64,000 nt of DNA from Vibrio astriarenae (GTDB lineage Bacteria > Pseudomonadota > Gammaproteobacteria > Enterobacterales > Vibrionaceae). A program made the position numbers and the translations under genes. Where the stretch lies: the NCBI RefSeq assembly GCF_010587385.1, contig NZ_CP047476.1, forward strand, positions 1,240,001 to 1,304,000, given 5' to 3'. Below are positions 54,751 to 64,000 of the stretch, in pieces (position 1 is the first letter of the stretch; every line of letters starts with the position of its first letter). The notes beneath the pieces were generated by a model that made no database searches, was not told where the DNA came from, and saw nothing but the letters and a program-made list of their open reading frames with translations.

Positions 54751-55317
54751 TTATCTCCCTATAATCACTGAGCTCGAGGAGACTCGAGTAAAGTCGGTTC
54801 CAAGTAATGAGCCGATCCAATTGTTGGTGTCATAACACAAAGTCACGCGATAAATGGGTGTTCTACGCCCCCACGATGAAACGACAGACAAGTTGCCACC
54901 GTTATCCAACATCTCAAGATTTTGGCTTGGTGAGCACCCGCCACTTGCCTCGGTAAGAAAAGATTCCACAACATCAGTGCCGCTATAGGTCAATGCCTCA
55001 ATAGTGTAATTAAATTGGTTTATGTCAAACGCACTGATACTGCGTTCTAAAGAGGAGGTTACGATATCAACCACCTCTTTAGCGTCATCGCTAAACGTGG
55101 GTACTGGCATACTAGGATCAAACACTCGCGTGTCATATAGCTGCGTTTTCTCTTTTAAGATACTGGCCGCAGAAAAAGAGAGTCGATCTAGCTTACCCTT
55201 GTATGAGAGTTTGATGATGACATCACCACTGAAGGCAAACAGCAAACTAAAAAAAACACCCACAATTGCGAATTCAACCGTGAAATTGCCGCGCTTAGTT
55301 GAAATAGAACTGATCAC
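54751..55317 (-). CDS. tadF: Pseudopilin TadF
   Basis: 188 residues. The type IV-like leader ends in KRG, then NFTVEFAIVGVFFSLLF, giving Glu5 after cleavage by a tad prepilin peptidase. Four cysteines in the periplasmic part (SGGCSPSQ, VTLCYD) may bridge. It starts inside the last 23 bases of tadE and stops one base before tadG. Confidence 0.9.
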   Translation of the reverse strand: MISSISTKRGNFTVEFAIVGVFFSLLFAFSGDVIIKLSYKGKLDRLSFSAASILKEKTQLYDTRVFDPSMPVPTFSDDAKEVVDIVTSSLERSISAFDINQFNYTIEALTYSGTDVVESFLTEASGGCSPSQNLEMLDNGGNLSVVSSWGRRTPIYRVTLCYDTNNWIGSLLGTDFTRVSSSSVIIGR

Positions 55318-55825
55318 GTTCGTACTCCTGTATCACGATAGCTTCACGCAAAAACAGTTTCTTACTGTCCAAAAAATAATTAAACATCGGCGTGTATTCA
55401 TAGTTAACACGGTAGATCGCAATTGCCTTATCATCAGGTGATTTAATGTTGTAACATGGGTCATCTGCATCAGCGGGTATCATCCAACCGCACATCGTGG
55501 CGTCATAGCTGTGTAACTCTGACACTGATGACACAAAATCCACATCCATTTTGAAGTTGTTTGAGCTAACAATTCCCGCCCACAAGGAGCCACTATCGTT
55601 GATCACTGAGCTAAATACGGTCGAATAGTCTTCATCTTCACGAACTTTCGTCGCTCGAGCCGCCTCGCTCACCGCCAAGTCACCCAATGCCGATACATAG
55701 GACATAAAGCTCGCTTCAACCCACGCCATACACATCCACCAAAACAGCATAAAACCCATGACAAACTCGATGGTTCCCATACCTTTGGTTTTACACAGGC
55801 TGAAACGGGCTAATTTTATCAACAT
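55295..55825 (-). CDS. tadE: Pseudopilin TadE
   Basis: 176 residues. Leader ends KTKG, then MGTIEFVMGFMLFWWMCMAW with Glu5 in the mature form, as in TadE. The TadE signature EAARATKV-like ALGDLAVSEAARATK follows. Start set at ATG 55825; a GTG one codon upstream is possible. Overlaps tadF by 23 bases. Confidence 0.9.
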   Translation of the reverse strand: MLIKLARFSLCKTKGMGTIEFVMGFMLFWWMCMAWVEASFMSYVSALGDLAVSEAARATKVREDEDYSTVFSSVINDSGSLWAGIVSSNNFKMDVDFVSSVSELHSYDATMCGWMIPADADDPCYNIKSPDDKAIAIYRVNYEYTPMFNYFLDSKKLFLREAIVIQEYERDQFYFN

Positions 55826-55836
55826 CACAAAACCGC

Positions 55837-56595
55837 TTAGTAGGCCGTTAAGTCAGCATCACGAATCGCCTCATAGACGGCATTCGCTTGCTCTCTAGAT
55901 AATGAACTATCCAACATACCGCGCACATAGTGCATTTCACCACGCTTTGCCATTGCAATAGCAAGGTTCGCTTCTAGCTGTTGGTCGCGCTTACCCTTCA
56001 TATCGATGCTTGCCAGACGGCGAACAGCCGTTTCATAGTTACTCTCTAAAATATCCACGACCGCGAGATTATTTCTAACGGTGTTATCGTTGTAGTAGTG
56101 ACGACGAGCTAAGTTAAAGTAGTCGCGAGCCACATCAAACTCATGCTCTTGCGCGTGGATAATACCCAACAAATTCTCTATTTCACCGTTACGTGGTGCC
56201 TCGGTGCGATAGGTCTCGATCAGTATCTTTTTCGCTTGCGCTGAATCTCCTAAGTCAAACAACGCAGAAGCGTGTATGACACGAGAGACAACCGTTGGAT
56301 AAGCGTTCTCTAAGATAGGCTCAATAGTAAAGATGGCTGATTCCGGATCGCCCGACATTAAATAGGCACGTCCAAGCTTTTCACGCACATCATCCGTCTC
56401 ATAACGCTGAAGCTGTTGTTTATAAAGAGGAATAAGACCTTTCCAGTTGCCTGACATTTTCATGATGTGTTCTTGTTTTGACGACAAGATATCGTCACCT
56501 TTAAACGCATCATACTTTCTTGCTGTGCCGCCACTCGAAGCACACCCTTGCAATACGACTACGGTTAGTAGCCCAATCATCCATTTTTTAAGCAC
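55837..56595 (-). CDS. tadD: Tad pilus lipoprotein TadD (TPR)
   Basis: 252 residues. Lipoprotein signal with lipobox LQGC (VVVLQGCASSGG). TPR repeats follow from about 60 to 200 (REKLGRAYLMSGDPESAIFTI, EIENLLGIIHAQEHEFDVARDYF quoted in parts). TadD is an outer-membrane pilotin-like lipoprotein needed for secretin assembly. Overlaps the end of tadC by eight bases. Confidence 0.9.
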   Translation of the reverse strand: MLKKWMIGLLTVVVLQGCASSGGTARKYDAFKGDDILSSKQEHIMKMSGNWKGLIPLYKQQLQRYETDDVREKLGRAYLMSGDPESAIFTIEPILENAYPTVVSRVIHASALFDLGDSAQAKKILIETYRTEAPRNGEIENLLGIIHAQEHEFDVARDYFNLARRHYYNDNTVRNNLAVVDILESNYETAVRRLASIDMKGKRDQQLEANLAIAMAKRGEMHYVRGMLDSSLSREQANAVYEAIRDADLTAY

Positions 56596-57463
56596 CGGAC
56601 ATCATCCTCATTACACCAGGTGCGGCAATCAAGATAACGATTGGCACCATTATGAATAAAATTAGTGGAACCGACATTTTGGCTGCCAGCTTGCCGATTT
56701 TTTCTTCCAGGGTCAGCATATTCACTTCTCGAATATCCGCTGACAACGTGGTTAAAACGCTGTAGATCGAGGAGCCGTATTGAAGACTCTGTTTTAGAGT
56801 CATTACGAAACTTCTCATTTCCGAAGTAGGAATATGTAAATAGAGTTCATCAAGCGATCGGTCGAGCCCGACGATATGCGCTCTGTCATTGGCTTTGCCA
56901 ACCAGCTTGGCCATTCTTGGGTCAAAACCTTTCATTTCCTGAGCCAGATAAGCAAACGATGACTCCAGTGTCATCCCTGTTTGCACACAGACGGCCAATA
57001 GGTCAATCAGATAAGGTAATTTCCCCGACACATCAGCACGATAAGCTTTAATCCGACTATCCAACAAAATGTCAGGCAAGATTAGAGCTGCGATAACCCA
57101 AACAGCCAACACTGCTGCCATTGATGTCAGGTCGTCACTACCTAAAGCGAAATAGATAAGCGCACTGCCTACAATCAAAGCCGCATACTTTGCTGGCATA
57201 TATAAGTGGGTATACGTCGTGGAATAGAGCCCTGCCGCGCTGAACTTCTCGTTGATTTCGTCTTGATTACTCGCCAGCGACTTAGGAACGGCCGTTTCAA
57301 GCCACCCCATCAAACTAAATTTTGTCTCGTGAGTTTGTTGCCTCGCGTTGTCATCAAGAAAGCGACTAACTTGTTTGGCTTCCTGATCACTTCGCATACT
57401 CAATAGCAGCAACAAGACACCCCCAACAATAAGAAGTAGGGTAAAGAACTCAACATGTTCCAT
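56588..57463 (-). CDS. tadC: Tad inner-membrane platform protein TadC
   Basis: 291 residues, T2SSF fold. N-terminal anchor, a pair of helices near 100-135 and a C-terminal helix (MSVPLILFIMVPIVILIAAPGVM). The platform motif ETGMT-like QTGMTLESSFAYLAQE and LKQSLQYGSSIYSVL are visible. Start placed at ATG overlapping the tadB stop (TGATG). It forms the core of the inner-membrane machinery with TadB. Confidence 0.93.
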   Translation of the reverse strand: MEHVEFFTLLLIVGGVLLLLLSMRSDQEAKQVSRFLDDNARQQTHETKFSLMGWLETAVPKSLASNQDEINEKFSAAGLYSTTYTHLYMPAKYAALIVGSALIYFALGSDDLTSMAAVLAVWVIAALILPDILLDSRIKAYRADVSGKLPYLIDLLAVCVQTGMTLESSFAYLAQEMKGFDPRMAKLVGKANDRAHIVGLDRSLDELYLHIPTSEMRSFVMTLKQSLQYGSSIYSVLTTLSADIREVNMLTLEEKIGKLAAKMSVPLILFIMVPIVILIAAPGVMRMMSGA

Positions 57464-58383
57464 CACCTCACCCCCTTCATGAGTGACCAGACAATACTGA
57501 TCCCAATAAACTCGCTGATCAGCACGTAGTAGAGGATGTAACGGCCGTCAGGATCAAACATCACATACTCATAATTCTCTGGAGAGAGGTACTGCAGCAT
57601 AAACAAGAAAATAAAAGGGATAGATGCGACGATTTTTGCTGACATACGTGCTTCAGCAGTTAGCGAGAATTTCTTTTTCTCTACTGAGCGAGCATCAAAC
57701 ATCAAACGGTTTAATCGGGTAATGATGTCTTTTAACTGACCACCGCGCTGCATGTTGGCACGTAGTGTGATGACGAAGAAATGAAATTCTGAATAAGGGA
57801 AGCGTTTACACGCTTTGCGAAATACCGTATCGGGGGATTCGCCCATCTGCAGGCGCTCACCCATCAGTTTAAACTCAGACCCAACTTCTCCCTCAAGGGA
57901 ACGGCCAACGAACATAATAGCATGCATCAGACTCTCACCCGCGCTGACTGCACTGGTCAACATGTTGAGTGCATCAGGGAACGCCTCTTCGAAGTGTTTT
58001 TTCTCTCGTTTTTGTAACCAAGCATATCCTGCATACAAGCCGACAATTTCTACGATTACCACCATGAGTGCAGGATGAATACGAGCAAAATTGTTATTCA
58101 AATAAATCGCGGCAAATACCAGTGCAATCATAAAGCCGAAGATTTTGATTGGCGCGCCTTTGCCCAATTGGCGACTGATATTACGACTAATACGATCCAC
58201 TTTTTGACGAAACGTTTCATCTGATAACGCCTCTAGGTTGATGGCACTTGCGCCATGCACCATTGACTTCGTGGTCACCGTTTGATTATCTGACTCCAAA
58301 TAGCGTTTATGAACCTGCTTATCTTCTTTTAATAGAAGCAGCAGAAACACACCACCCGCGATCAAACACAACCACGCCATCAT
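57463..58383 (-). CDS. tadB: Tad inner-membrane platform protein TadB
   Basis: 306 residues, T2SSF fold. Four spans with the conserved central domain ALNMLTSAVSAGESLMHAI and FVITLRANMQRGGQLKDII. Overlaps tadA by four bases. It transduces the TadA motor to pilin assembly. Confidence 0.93.
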   Translation of the reverse strand: MMAWLCLIAGGVFLLLLLKEDKQVHKRYLESDNQTVTTKSMVHGASAINLEALSDETFRQKVDRISRNISRQLGKGAPIKIFGFMIALVFAAIYLNNNFARIHPALMVVIVEIVGLYAGYAWLQKREKKHFEEAFPDALNMLTSAVSAGESLMHAIMFVGRSLEGEVGSEFKLMGERLQMGESPDTVFRKACKRFPYSEFHFFVITLRANMQRGGQLKDIITRLNRLMFDARSVEKKKFSLTAEARMSAKIVASIPFIFLFMLQYLSPENYEYVMFDPDGRYILYYVLISEFIGISIVWSLMKGVR

Positions 58384-59669
58384 GCTGCCGCCCCCGTGAT
58401 GGTAAACGCTGAAGAGAGTTTATCTTCCAAACCATAAAAACGCGCTTTTTCAAACAGCACAGAACGCTTCATCAAACCAGACGTAATAAACTGACCGTTA
58501 ACCTTATCACTCCCCGCTTGTGCAGGTAGCGGCTCGAAGCGGAAGATCTCCTCCAAAACAACATTCGAACCTTCAAGGCCAACGACCTCTGAGATACTCA
58601 TGACCTTACGACTACCGTCATGCAGACGGCTGATCTGAATAATAATATCCACCGCGCTCACGATCGTTCTACGAATTGCATCTAACGGTAAGTTATTGGT
58701 TGCCATCATCACCATCGCTTCACAACGCGCTAGAGCATCACGAGGTGTATTCGCGTGCAATGTCGACATTGAGCCATCGTGACCGGTGTTCATTGCTTGA
58801 AGCATCTCAAAGGCTTCACCACCACGACACTCACCAACAATGATTCTGTCTGGGCGCATACGCAGTGAGTTGATAACGAGATCGCGCTGATGGATTGCAC
58901 CGTTACCCTCGATACCGGATGTCCTCGTCTCAAGGCGAACAACGTGGGGTTGCTGTAGTTTCAGCTCCGCGGCATCCTCGATGGTCACGATTCGCTCTTT
59001 TTCAGAAATATACTGAGAGAGCGCATTGAGCATGGTTGTCTTACCCGAACCCGTACCACCTGAAATAAGGATATTCAGGCGACAACGCGAGGCAATCATT
59101 AGTACTTTAGCCATTTCCGGGCTCATTGCTCCGTAGCCAACCAGTTCTTCTAGCCCAATACTTTGCTTTTTAAACTTACGGATAGAGACAGAAGTGCCAT
59201 CAATCGCAATAGGTGGGATAACAATGTTAACACGACTACCATCAGCCAAACGTGCATCACAGGTAGGCGCTGAGTCATCAACACGTCGACCGACTCGCGC
59301 GGCTATACGTTTCGCGATTTGCTGCAGCTGAGTCTCATCAATGAAAGTCACTGAAGACTTTTCTACCAAGCCATTACGCTCAATAAAGACGTTATCGTGA
59401 CCGTTGATCATGATGTCACTGATTGACTCATCATCCATTAGAGGCTGCAGAGGCCCAAGGCCAACAATTTCGTCAACTAAACTTTTGACATACTCTCGGC
59501 GAACAACCGTCGCCACTGAGTGCTGCTCACGATCGATGAGCACATCAATGGCTTCCGACAACTGTTCGGTCAATTGCTCGCGACTAAGCGTATTAACAAC
59601 ATCGGCCTCTAAAGCTGCATAGATCTTTTCGCGCAATGAGACAAAAATGGCTTTGGTTTGATCGACCAT
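58380..59669 (-). CDS. tadA: Tad secretion ATPase TadA (CpaF)
   Basis: 429 residues, cytoplasmic hexameric motor. N-terminal CpaF region (LVDEIVGLGPLQPLMDDESI). Walker A GGTGSGKTT at about 204-212, Asp box VTIEDAAEL, Walker B IIVGECRGGEAFEML, and the His box MSTLHANTPRDALARCE. All are typical of CpaF-type ATPases. Six bases after tadZ. Confidence 0.96.
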   Translation of the reverse strand: MVDQTKAIFVSLREKIYAALEADVVNTLSREQLTEQLSEAIDVLIDREQHSVATVVRREYVKSLVDEIVGLGPLQPLMDDESISDIMINGHDNVFIERNGLVEKSSVTFIDETQLQQIAKRIAARVGRRVDDSAPTCDARLADGSRVNIVIPPIAIDGTSVSIRKFKKQSIGLEELVGYGAMSPEMAKVLMIASRCRLNILISGGTGSGKTTMLNALSQYISEKERIVTIEDAAELKLQQPHVVRLETRTSGIEGNGAIHQRDLVINSLRMRPDRIIVGECRGGEAFEMLQAMNTGHDGSMSTLHANTPRDALARCEAMVMMATNNLPLDAIRRTIVSAVDIIIQISRLHDGSRKVMSISEVVGLEGSNVVLEEIFRFEPLPAQAGSDKVNGQFITSGLMKRSVLFEKARFYGLEDKLSSAFTITGAAA

Positions 59670-59674
59670 ACTAC

Positions 59675-60916
59675 CTACCTAAATAAGCTACCGAGCGAGA
59701 ACGCTGATTGCTTGTCTGTTTCACCCAAGATTTCTGATGTCAATTTACGAATCGATTTAGCAGATTTGAGACGCGAGTTGTACAAACGTTTACCATTGAG
59801 CACGTTTTTAACCAGCGTTTGCTCAAACGGCACTTCAACAGCAATCTCTTGTCCTAGATAGTGTTGAACGTCACGCTTAGTCATAACTGTCGCACTGGCT
59901 GGCAAGTTGTGGTTGAGAACAATGATGCGACGCAGATTACCCGGTTCTTTGTTTAGCAGATCAAGGATTTTTTTCGCTTCACGAACACAAGACACCATCG
60001 GGGCGACGACTATGACCACGGCATCGCAGTTACCTGCAATATACTGAATGTCTTGACGACTTTGACCCGAACCCGATAGGTCTTCGACAATAAAGTTGTT
60101 GTATTCGGCTAACAGATCACTTAGAGAACGCGAGTACTCTTTTAGCTCATGTTCATGGTGTTGATCAGACTCGACAGAAAGGAATGACAGCATGTCATTA
60201 ACCTTGCGAGTCATGCTCACGGCATAAGTAACGTCTAGGTCTGAGGCAGAACTTACCGACGATACACCTTTTTTATTGAAGTTATCGAGGTTCAAGAAGA
60301 TGTCTAGGTTTCCACCGAGGTAGTTATGATCCACCAGCACACACTTTGATTTACGTTTTTCTGATAGCTCATAAGATACTTCTGTCGCCAGCATTGATGT
60401 GCCAACGCCGCCTTTACTTCCCCAAAAAGCAACCTTTTTTGCCTGGCGCTTCTTACCCAGACCATGCTCACGTAAGCGGTTATCGTGTACGTTTTTTAAG
60501 AACTCAATGAGTTCTTGTTTTGTCACTGGCCAAAACAGATAGTAAAAGCCCATCGACTTTAAGTTACGAATGGTTGAGATCGCATCTTCTTTGCCAACCA
60601 CTACCACTGATGCCTCGTTAGGCAACAAGTGACTAATTCGTTCCATGTCTTTGGTGACATCTTGTGATTCATTCAGCTCAACAATGGCAATTTCAACCGA
60701 AGACTCGCGTACATAACGACGCATGTCTTCATCACGATTTTTAACAAAAGTCGGCTGTTCAATCCCTTCGAATCGGAACGCTTCTTCAATTAAGGTGTGG
60801 CATTCATCGGTTTGCGTGAACACAACGCAAGGCATCTTGAAATTTGCTTTAGCCTTATTAGCATCGATGTTGTTGAAGGACTCTAGGATGTCGAACATTG
60901 GCTCTTTAGTTCCCAT
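59675..60916 (-). CDS. tadZ: Tad localisation protein TadZ (CpaE)
   Basis: 413 residues. An N-terminal receiver-like domain without the phospho-acceptor pocket precedes a MinD/ParA-type ATPase with deviant Walker A FWGSKGGVGTSML near 165. CpaE/TadZ proteins place the apparatus at the pole. Its start overlaps the upstream lipoprotein stop by one base. Confidence 0.93.
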   Translation of the reverse strand: MGTKEPMFDILESFNNIDANKAKANFKMPCVVFTQTDECHTLIEEAFRFEGIEQPTFVKNRDEDMRRYVRESSVEIAIVELNESQDVTKDMERISHLLPNEASVVVVGKEDAISTIRNLKSMGFYYLFWPVTKQELIEFLKNVHDNRLREHGLGKKRQAKKVAFWGSKGGVGTSMLATEVSYELSEKRKSKCVLVDHNYLGGNLDIFLNLDNFNKKGVSSVSSASDLDVTYAVSMTRKVNDMLSFLSVESDQHHEHELKEYSRSLSDLLAEYNNFIVEDLSGSGQSRQDIQYIAGNCDAVVIVVAPMVSCVREAKKILDLLNKEPGNLRRIIVLNHNLPASATVMTKRDVQHYLGQEIAVEVPFEQTLVKNVLNGKRLYNSRLKSAKSIRKLTSEILGETDKQSAFSLGSLFR

Positions 60917-61413
60917 TACTCCCCCTTGGCCTTAATAAGCACATTTTCTGGATGAACCATCGACTGCCAGCGGGCGCTTTCTAGCGCGCAACCTAAGTTT
61001 TGCGAGCCATATTGATCCACTTGATCGTACTCACACACTGGCGTCACTACGCGATAGCTGTGAACTTCAACACTGACATCATATTCACGGCTGATACCGC
61101 TTGCATTCACCAGCGCAACATCAGCAGCACCTGCCCGTTTAAGCTCTTGCTGCCAGCGATCAGCCACACTTTTTCCTTGTTTGGAGTAGTATTTTAGCTC
61201 CACAGATTTCAGTAACATCTCTTGTTTGTGAGTACGGTAAAACTGGTTCCATTCACGCTCAACACTCAGTTCTGTGGATTTCTCCAAAGATAAATCAAGG
61301 GCATAGGTAACTGGATAAAGATCTACGGCAATACCCTTATTATCAGCGACTTGGTGAGAACACCCCGAGATAAGAAAACTGGATAAAAGGGCGGTTGTTA
61401 ACACTGTTCTCAT
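60916..61413 (-). CDS. Tad locus lipoprotein, RcpB/CpaD position
   Basis: 165 residues with a lipoprotein signal: LISGC. Mature part has LKSVELKYYSKQG, DVALVNASGISREYDVSVEVHSYRVVTPVC and CALESARWQSMVHPENVL (quoted in parts), which fits CpaD/RcpB-type pilus-biogenesis lipoproteins in length, position between secretin and tadZ, and the closing Asn-Leu-like segment. Sequence identity to either subgroup is uncertain. Confidence 0.78.
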   Translation of the reverse strand: MRTVLTTALLSSFLISGCSHQVADNKGIAVDLYPVTYALDLSLEKSTELSVEREWNQFYRTHKQEMLLKSVELKYYSKQGKSVADRWQQELKRAGAADVALVNASGISREYDVSVEVHSYRVVTPVCEYDQVDQYGSQNLGCALESARWQSMVHPENVLIKAKGE

Positions 61414-62750
61414 TTTTTAAACCCTCCTGATGACAAAATCTCTTGCGCCCATTGCTGAGTCGCTGTGGAGTATTGACTATCAAGCACAAAGAAGCGCTGT
61501 AGGTTGGTGGTCTTACGGATGGTTGGCAGTTGAATCTGAGAGCTATGAATCGGCTTCACCAGGTTAACCGTAGCAACGATAATCAGTTCAGTCTTACTAC
61601 GTGAGGTCTCCGTGTGACGGAACATGGAGCCTAAGACAGGGACATCACCTGCGTAAGGGACTTTACGCAAAGATTCCATGTCTTCTGAACTCAATAGACC
61701 ACCCAAAACAAAGCTTTGACCATCACCCAGTTCCACTGTTGTTTGAGCGCGGCGTGTTTTTAGCGCCGGAAGACTATATTGACCATTAGTATATTGTGAA
61801 TCGAGAGAACTCACCTCTGGGGCTAACGAAAGCATAATCTTGTCATCACGCAACACTTTTGCAACAAGATCAAGGCGCACACCAAACTCTTTGTATTCGA
61901 TGTTCGTTCCACCATCAACCACCGTCACGACAGGGATTTCACCACCAACAAGGAAAGAGGCACTTTCACCGGAAATAACCGACATATTCGGCTCGGCTAA
62001 TACTTGCCCGACAGAGTCATCACCCATGGCGGTTATTACTGCCAAAATATTGTCGGCACTAAAATCTAAAATAGGGTTCACGAACATACCTGCACCTAGT
62101 GCGGCATCTCCGTATTGAATACCAAAATTTTCCAGGAAAGAATGTGATACTTCAGCAATAGAAAGCTTAACGTTAACCTGCTTAGTAACAGCAACTTCAA
62201 TACGGTTGATCACGCCAGAAAATTCCTTTCTAACCATAAAGTCAATATCTCGGTCATGATCTGAATTCCCATCAGCACTTATCCAGACTGTTTTTCGCTC
62301 CTTTGCCTCTCTAGCAAGTAACTCACCAACGAGGCTATGTATTCCATCTTTTTCAGCCTCAGTAGCTACTGTCCCTGATAATACAATTTGATCCCCAAGG
62401 TTATACATTGCAACATCTGATTGAGGATAATGTAGTTTTACCGTTTGTAGAATATGGTCATAACTCTTATTCGTTATAACTTTTCTACTTAATATAGTCT
62501 TGTTGTTTTCATCGAAGACCAAAAGTGAAGTTGAACCTGTCGCCTTACCAAAAACAATGACTCGATTCTTATCCATTACCTGATAATCCGCTATTGCAGG
62601 GTTTGCAATAAAGACTGAACCGATATCCTGAGAGGTAAATAAGCTTTTTGCCTCTCCTTCCATGATATTAAGCAAACGTTGTGCAGAGGCAGGTATCGTC
62701 AATACGATAGATAAAACCCCAACACAAAATGCCGTAAACCAACGACTCAT
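61410..62750 (-). CDS. rcpA: Flp pilus secretin RcpA (CpaC)
   Basis: 446 residues. Signal peptide about 1-23. Pilus-secretin N domain (GSVFIANPAIADYQVMDKNR), a BON-like part, then the secretin channel with VLAEPNMSVISGESASFLVGGEIPV, TVELGDGQSFVLGGL and VPYAGDVPVLGSMFR. Forms the outer-membrane gate for the pilus. Overlaps the lipoprotein gene by four bases. Confidence 0.95.
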   Translation of the reverse strand: MSRWFTAFCVGVLSIVLTIPASAQRLLNIMEGEAKSLFTSQDIGSVFIANPAIADYQVMDKNRVIVFGKATGSTSLLVFDENNKTILSRKVITNKSYDHILQTVKLHYPQSDVAMYNLGDQIVLSGTVATEAEKDGIHSLVGELLAREAKERKTVWISADGNSDHDRDIDFMVRKEFSGVINRIEVAVTKQVNVKLSIAEVSHSFLENFGIQYGDAALGAGMFVNPILDFSADNILAVITAMGDDSVGQVLAEPNMSVISGESASFLVGGEIPVVTVVDGGTNIEYKEFGVRLDLVAKVLRDDKIMLSLAPEVSSLDSQYTNGQYSLPALKTRRAQTTVELGDGQSFVLGGLLSSEDMESLRKVPYAGDVPVLGSMFRHTETSRSKTELIIVATVNLVKPIHSSQIQLPTIRKTTNLQRFFVLDSQYSTATQQWAQEILSSGGFKK

Positions 62751-62760
62751 AGTGTCATCC

Positions 62761-63546
62761 TTATTTCACTGTTACTTTATTGGCGCGGAATTCTTTTATA
62801 GCTTTGAAATTTGGTAAGACATCACCGGCATTTGAGCTAAGATCATTCAAAGAGTAATTACCTATCGACTTATGGACTTCTATTTGTGCGATCTTTTTAG
62901 CTATTGTCAATTGTGCGACTTGTTTTCGAGTAAGCTCTAAAATCAGGTGATTATTGATACTCTGGGTGGTGTTACTTGACCCACTATTGGAAGATTGTTC
63001 TTTCTTTACTTGTAGAACTTTAATCCCTGTTAGGATTGGTTCGATAGATATTTGAGTGTTGCTATAACCTTCAGAAGGTTGAGTAATTGCCAACACATCT
63101 ATTTTCGTACCATAGTCGATCAACCCACCAACGACTGTTTCTGGATTTACCTTGATAGCATAAGGAACATGGTTAGAAGAAATTATTGCATCAATGTAGC
63201 CCGGCTGTTCTGGAGACAAAATCGCATCCTGTAATAGAATGCTATCGGCTTTGTTAGCAGTGCGATAAACAGAACCAGCAGGAGTTGCGATACTTAAATC
63301 GCCAAAAATTCCAAGCTTTTCGGCTTCATCACTAGACAGTCGGCGCAGCTCAAAGTCTCTTCTTGAGACGTAATCACCCGATTTAACATCATTAATAAAA
63401 AAGTAAACATGATAAAATATCGGCTTGTCTTCAACTATGTGTTGTATTTTTGAAAGATGTTCTTTTTTGGTAGGGTTTAGTACACCATAAAGACCAACAG
63501 ATATCGCTAAGAAAGCAAAAATCATTAACAATTTCGTACGCATCAT
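62761..63546 (-). CDS. rcpC: Flp pilus assembly protein RcpC (CpaB)
   Basis: 261 residues. N-terminal anchor (about 5-22), then an SAF-type domain around VKSGDYVSRRDFELRRL and the CpaB core (ISSNHVPYAIKVNPETVVGGLIDYGTKIDVL, in parts). Periplasmic; couples with the secretin. C-terminal half is shorter and less conserved. Confidence 0.91.
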   Translation of the reverse strand: MMRTKLLMIFAFLAISVGLYGVLNPTKKEHLSKIQHIVEDKPIFYHVYFFINDVKSGDYVSRRDFELRRLSSDEAEKLGIFGDLSIATPAGSVYRTANKADSILLQDAILSPEQPGYIDAIISSNHVPYAIKVNPETVVGGLIDYGTKIDVLAITQPSEGYSNTQISIEPILTGIKVLQVKKEQSSNSGSSNTTQSINNHLILELTRKQVAQLTIAKKIAQIEVHKSIGNYSLNDLSSNAGDVLPNFKAIKEFRANKVTVK

Positions 63547-63552
63547 AAATCC

Positions 63553-64000
63553 TTATAGTGATGCTGCAGATCCAACTAAAAAGCCCGAAACAATTGCAAC
63601 GCCATAGGGCAACCCGTGAGTTTCCAGCCAGTCTTTTTTACTAAATCCATAAAGAAAACAGAGCAAAGCTACGCAACCGCCTAAAATTCCCATCAAGCAT
63701 ATTGTCGATAGCATGTATTCAGTATTTACTCCTGGGAGAAATGCAAGAATTAACTTAAGATCTCCACCTGCTATTATATTGGCAGCATACAAAAAGGAGA
63801 AAAACACACCAGATGCAATGTAATATGAAATCTCACTAGAGGAATCAAATAAAGACCATGAAATCAGGAAAACCAATAGAACTAATTTGTTGGAAATATA
63901 GCGCCATTTAATATCCATCATACATATGGAAACACCCAAAAAGGCCAGTATTAACCAGCCTTGAAATGGTTCTAAACTCAATACTATGCGCCACTTACCG
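63553..64000 (-). CDS. tadV: Prepilin peptidase TadV (A24 family), may extend past the window
   Basis: Polytopic aspartic peptidase for Flp and TadE/F. Asp motifs: CMMDIKWRYISN near the start and AGGDLKLILA (GG-D-hK) near the centre. The shortest start is TTG 63981 (MSLEPFQGWLI), giving 142 residues, a normal size. The frame stays open to the last base (…GKWRIV before it), so the true start may lie beyond the window and the gene is treated as possibly partial. Confidence 0.85.
   Translation of the reverse strand, partial: GKWRIVLSLEPFQGWLILAFLGVSICMMDIKWRYISNKLVLLVFLISWSLFDSSSEISYYIASGVFFSFLYAANIIAGGDLKLILAFLPGVNTEYMLSTICLMGILGGCVALLCFLYGFSKKDWLETHGLPYGVAIVSGFLVGSAASL

Overview
The window looks like a piece of a Vibrio chromosome (Vibrionaceae, marine Gammaproteobacteria; very possibly the second chromosome). 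This is inferred from gene content: a napFDABC operon followed by the tiny membrane-protein gene known from Vibrio/Photobacterium nap loci, a phaB-phaA-phaP-phaC order, an FNT channel fused to CBS domains, and a complete tad (Flp pilus) locus. No species can be named from sequence alone. No rRNA, tRNA, CRISPR array, intact insertion sequence or prophage was seen.

Layout. 1-4.3 kb: tail of a gene from the left, then sbcC/sbcD (DNA-end nuclease) on the minus strand. 4.4-8.2 kb: a 30-codon membrane-protein gene with its own terminator, a 5'-nucleotidase family enzyme without a signal peptide, and an OLD-family (YbjD-like) ATPase/TOPRIM protein. 8.7-19.8 kb is a respiratory block: FNT channel with CBS domains, YceI + cytochrome b561, an unknown gene, the nitrate two-component pair NarQ/NarP, and divergently napFDABC plus the small nap-linked protein, with candidate FNR and NarP sites in the narQ-napF gap. 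19.9-25.4 kb: a YcxB-like protein, a short unknown protein, and the polyhydroxyalkanoate operon phaBAPC. 25.4-26.6 kb is a 1.2 kb gap with what looks like decayed coding sequence.

26.6-38.1 kb: sodium-dependent (NSS) transporter, EamA permease, DUF1439-type lipoprotein, exported ParB-fold protein, MscS channel, Sel1-repeat protein, and a 1615-residue unorthodox hybrid kinase with at least three periplasmic binding-protein-like modules. 38.4-43 kb: small membrane proteins, a potassium channel, an AI-2E family permease, and a DUF2955/HlyD efflux pair. 43.0-43.9 kb is a gene graveyard holding the C-terminal end of a GGDEF gene.

43.9-52.4 kb is the most coherent regulatory story. A membrane histidine kinase and an NtrC-type sigma54 activator are divergent from tupABC-mobA-mobB::moeA (tungstate uptake plus molybdenum/tungsten cofactor assembly). 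The intergenic region carries a sigma54 promoter with exact GG-N10-GC spacing and two candidate activator dyads upstream. The sequence therefore predicts kinase -> activator -> sigma54 promoter -> oxyanion import and cofactor insertion. NapA, 30 kb away, is one molybdoenzyme client.

52.4-64 kb: a minus-strand tad operon (tadV, rcpC, rcpA, rcpB-like, tadZ, A, B, C, D, E, F, G, an OmpA-family gene and a terminal Flp-type pilin gene), closed by a terminator at the moeA boundary. Its 5' end lies beyond the window.
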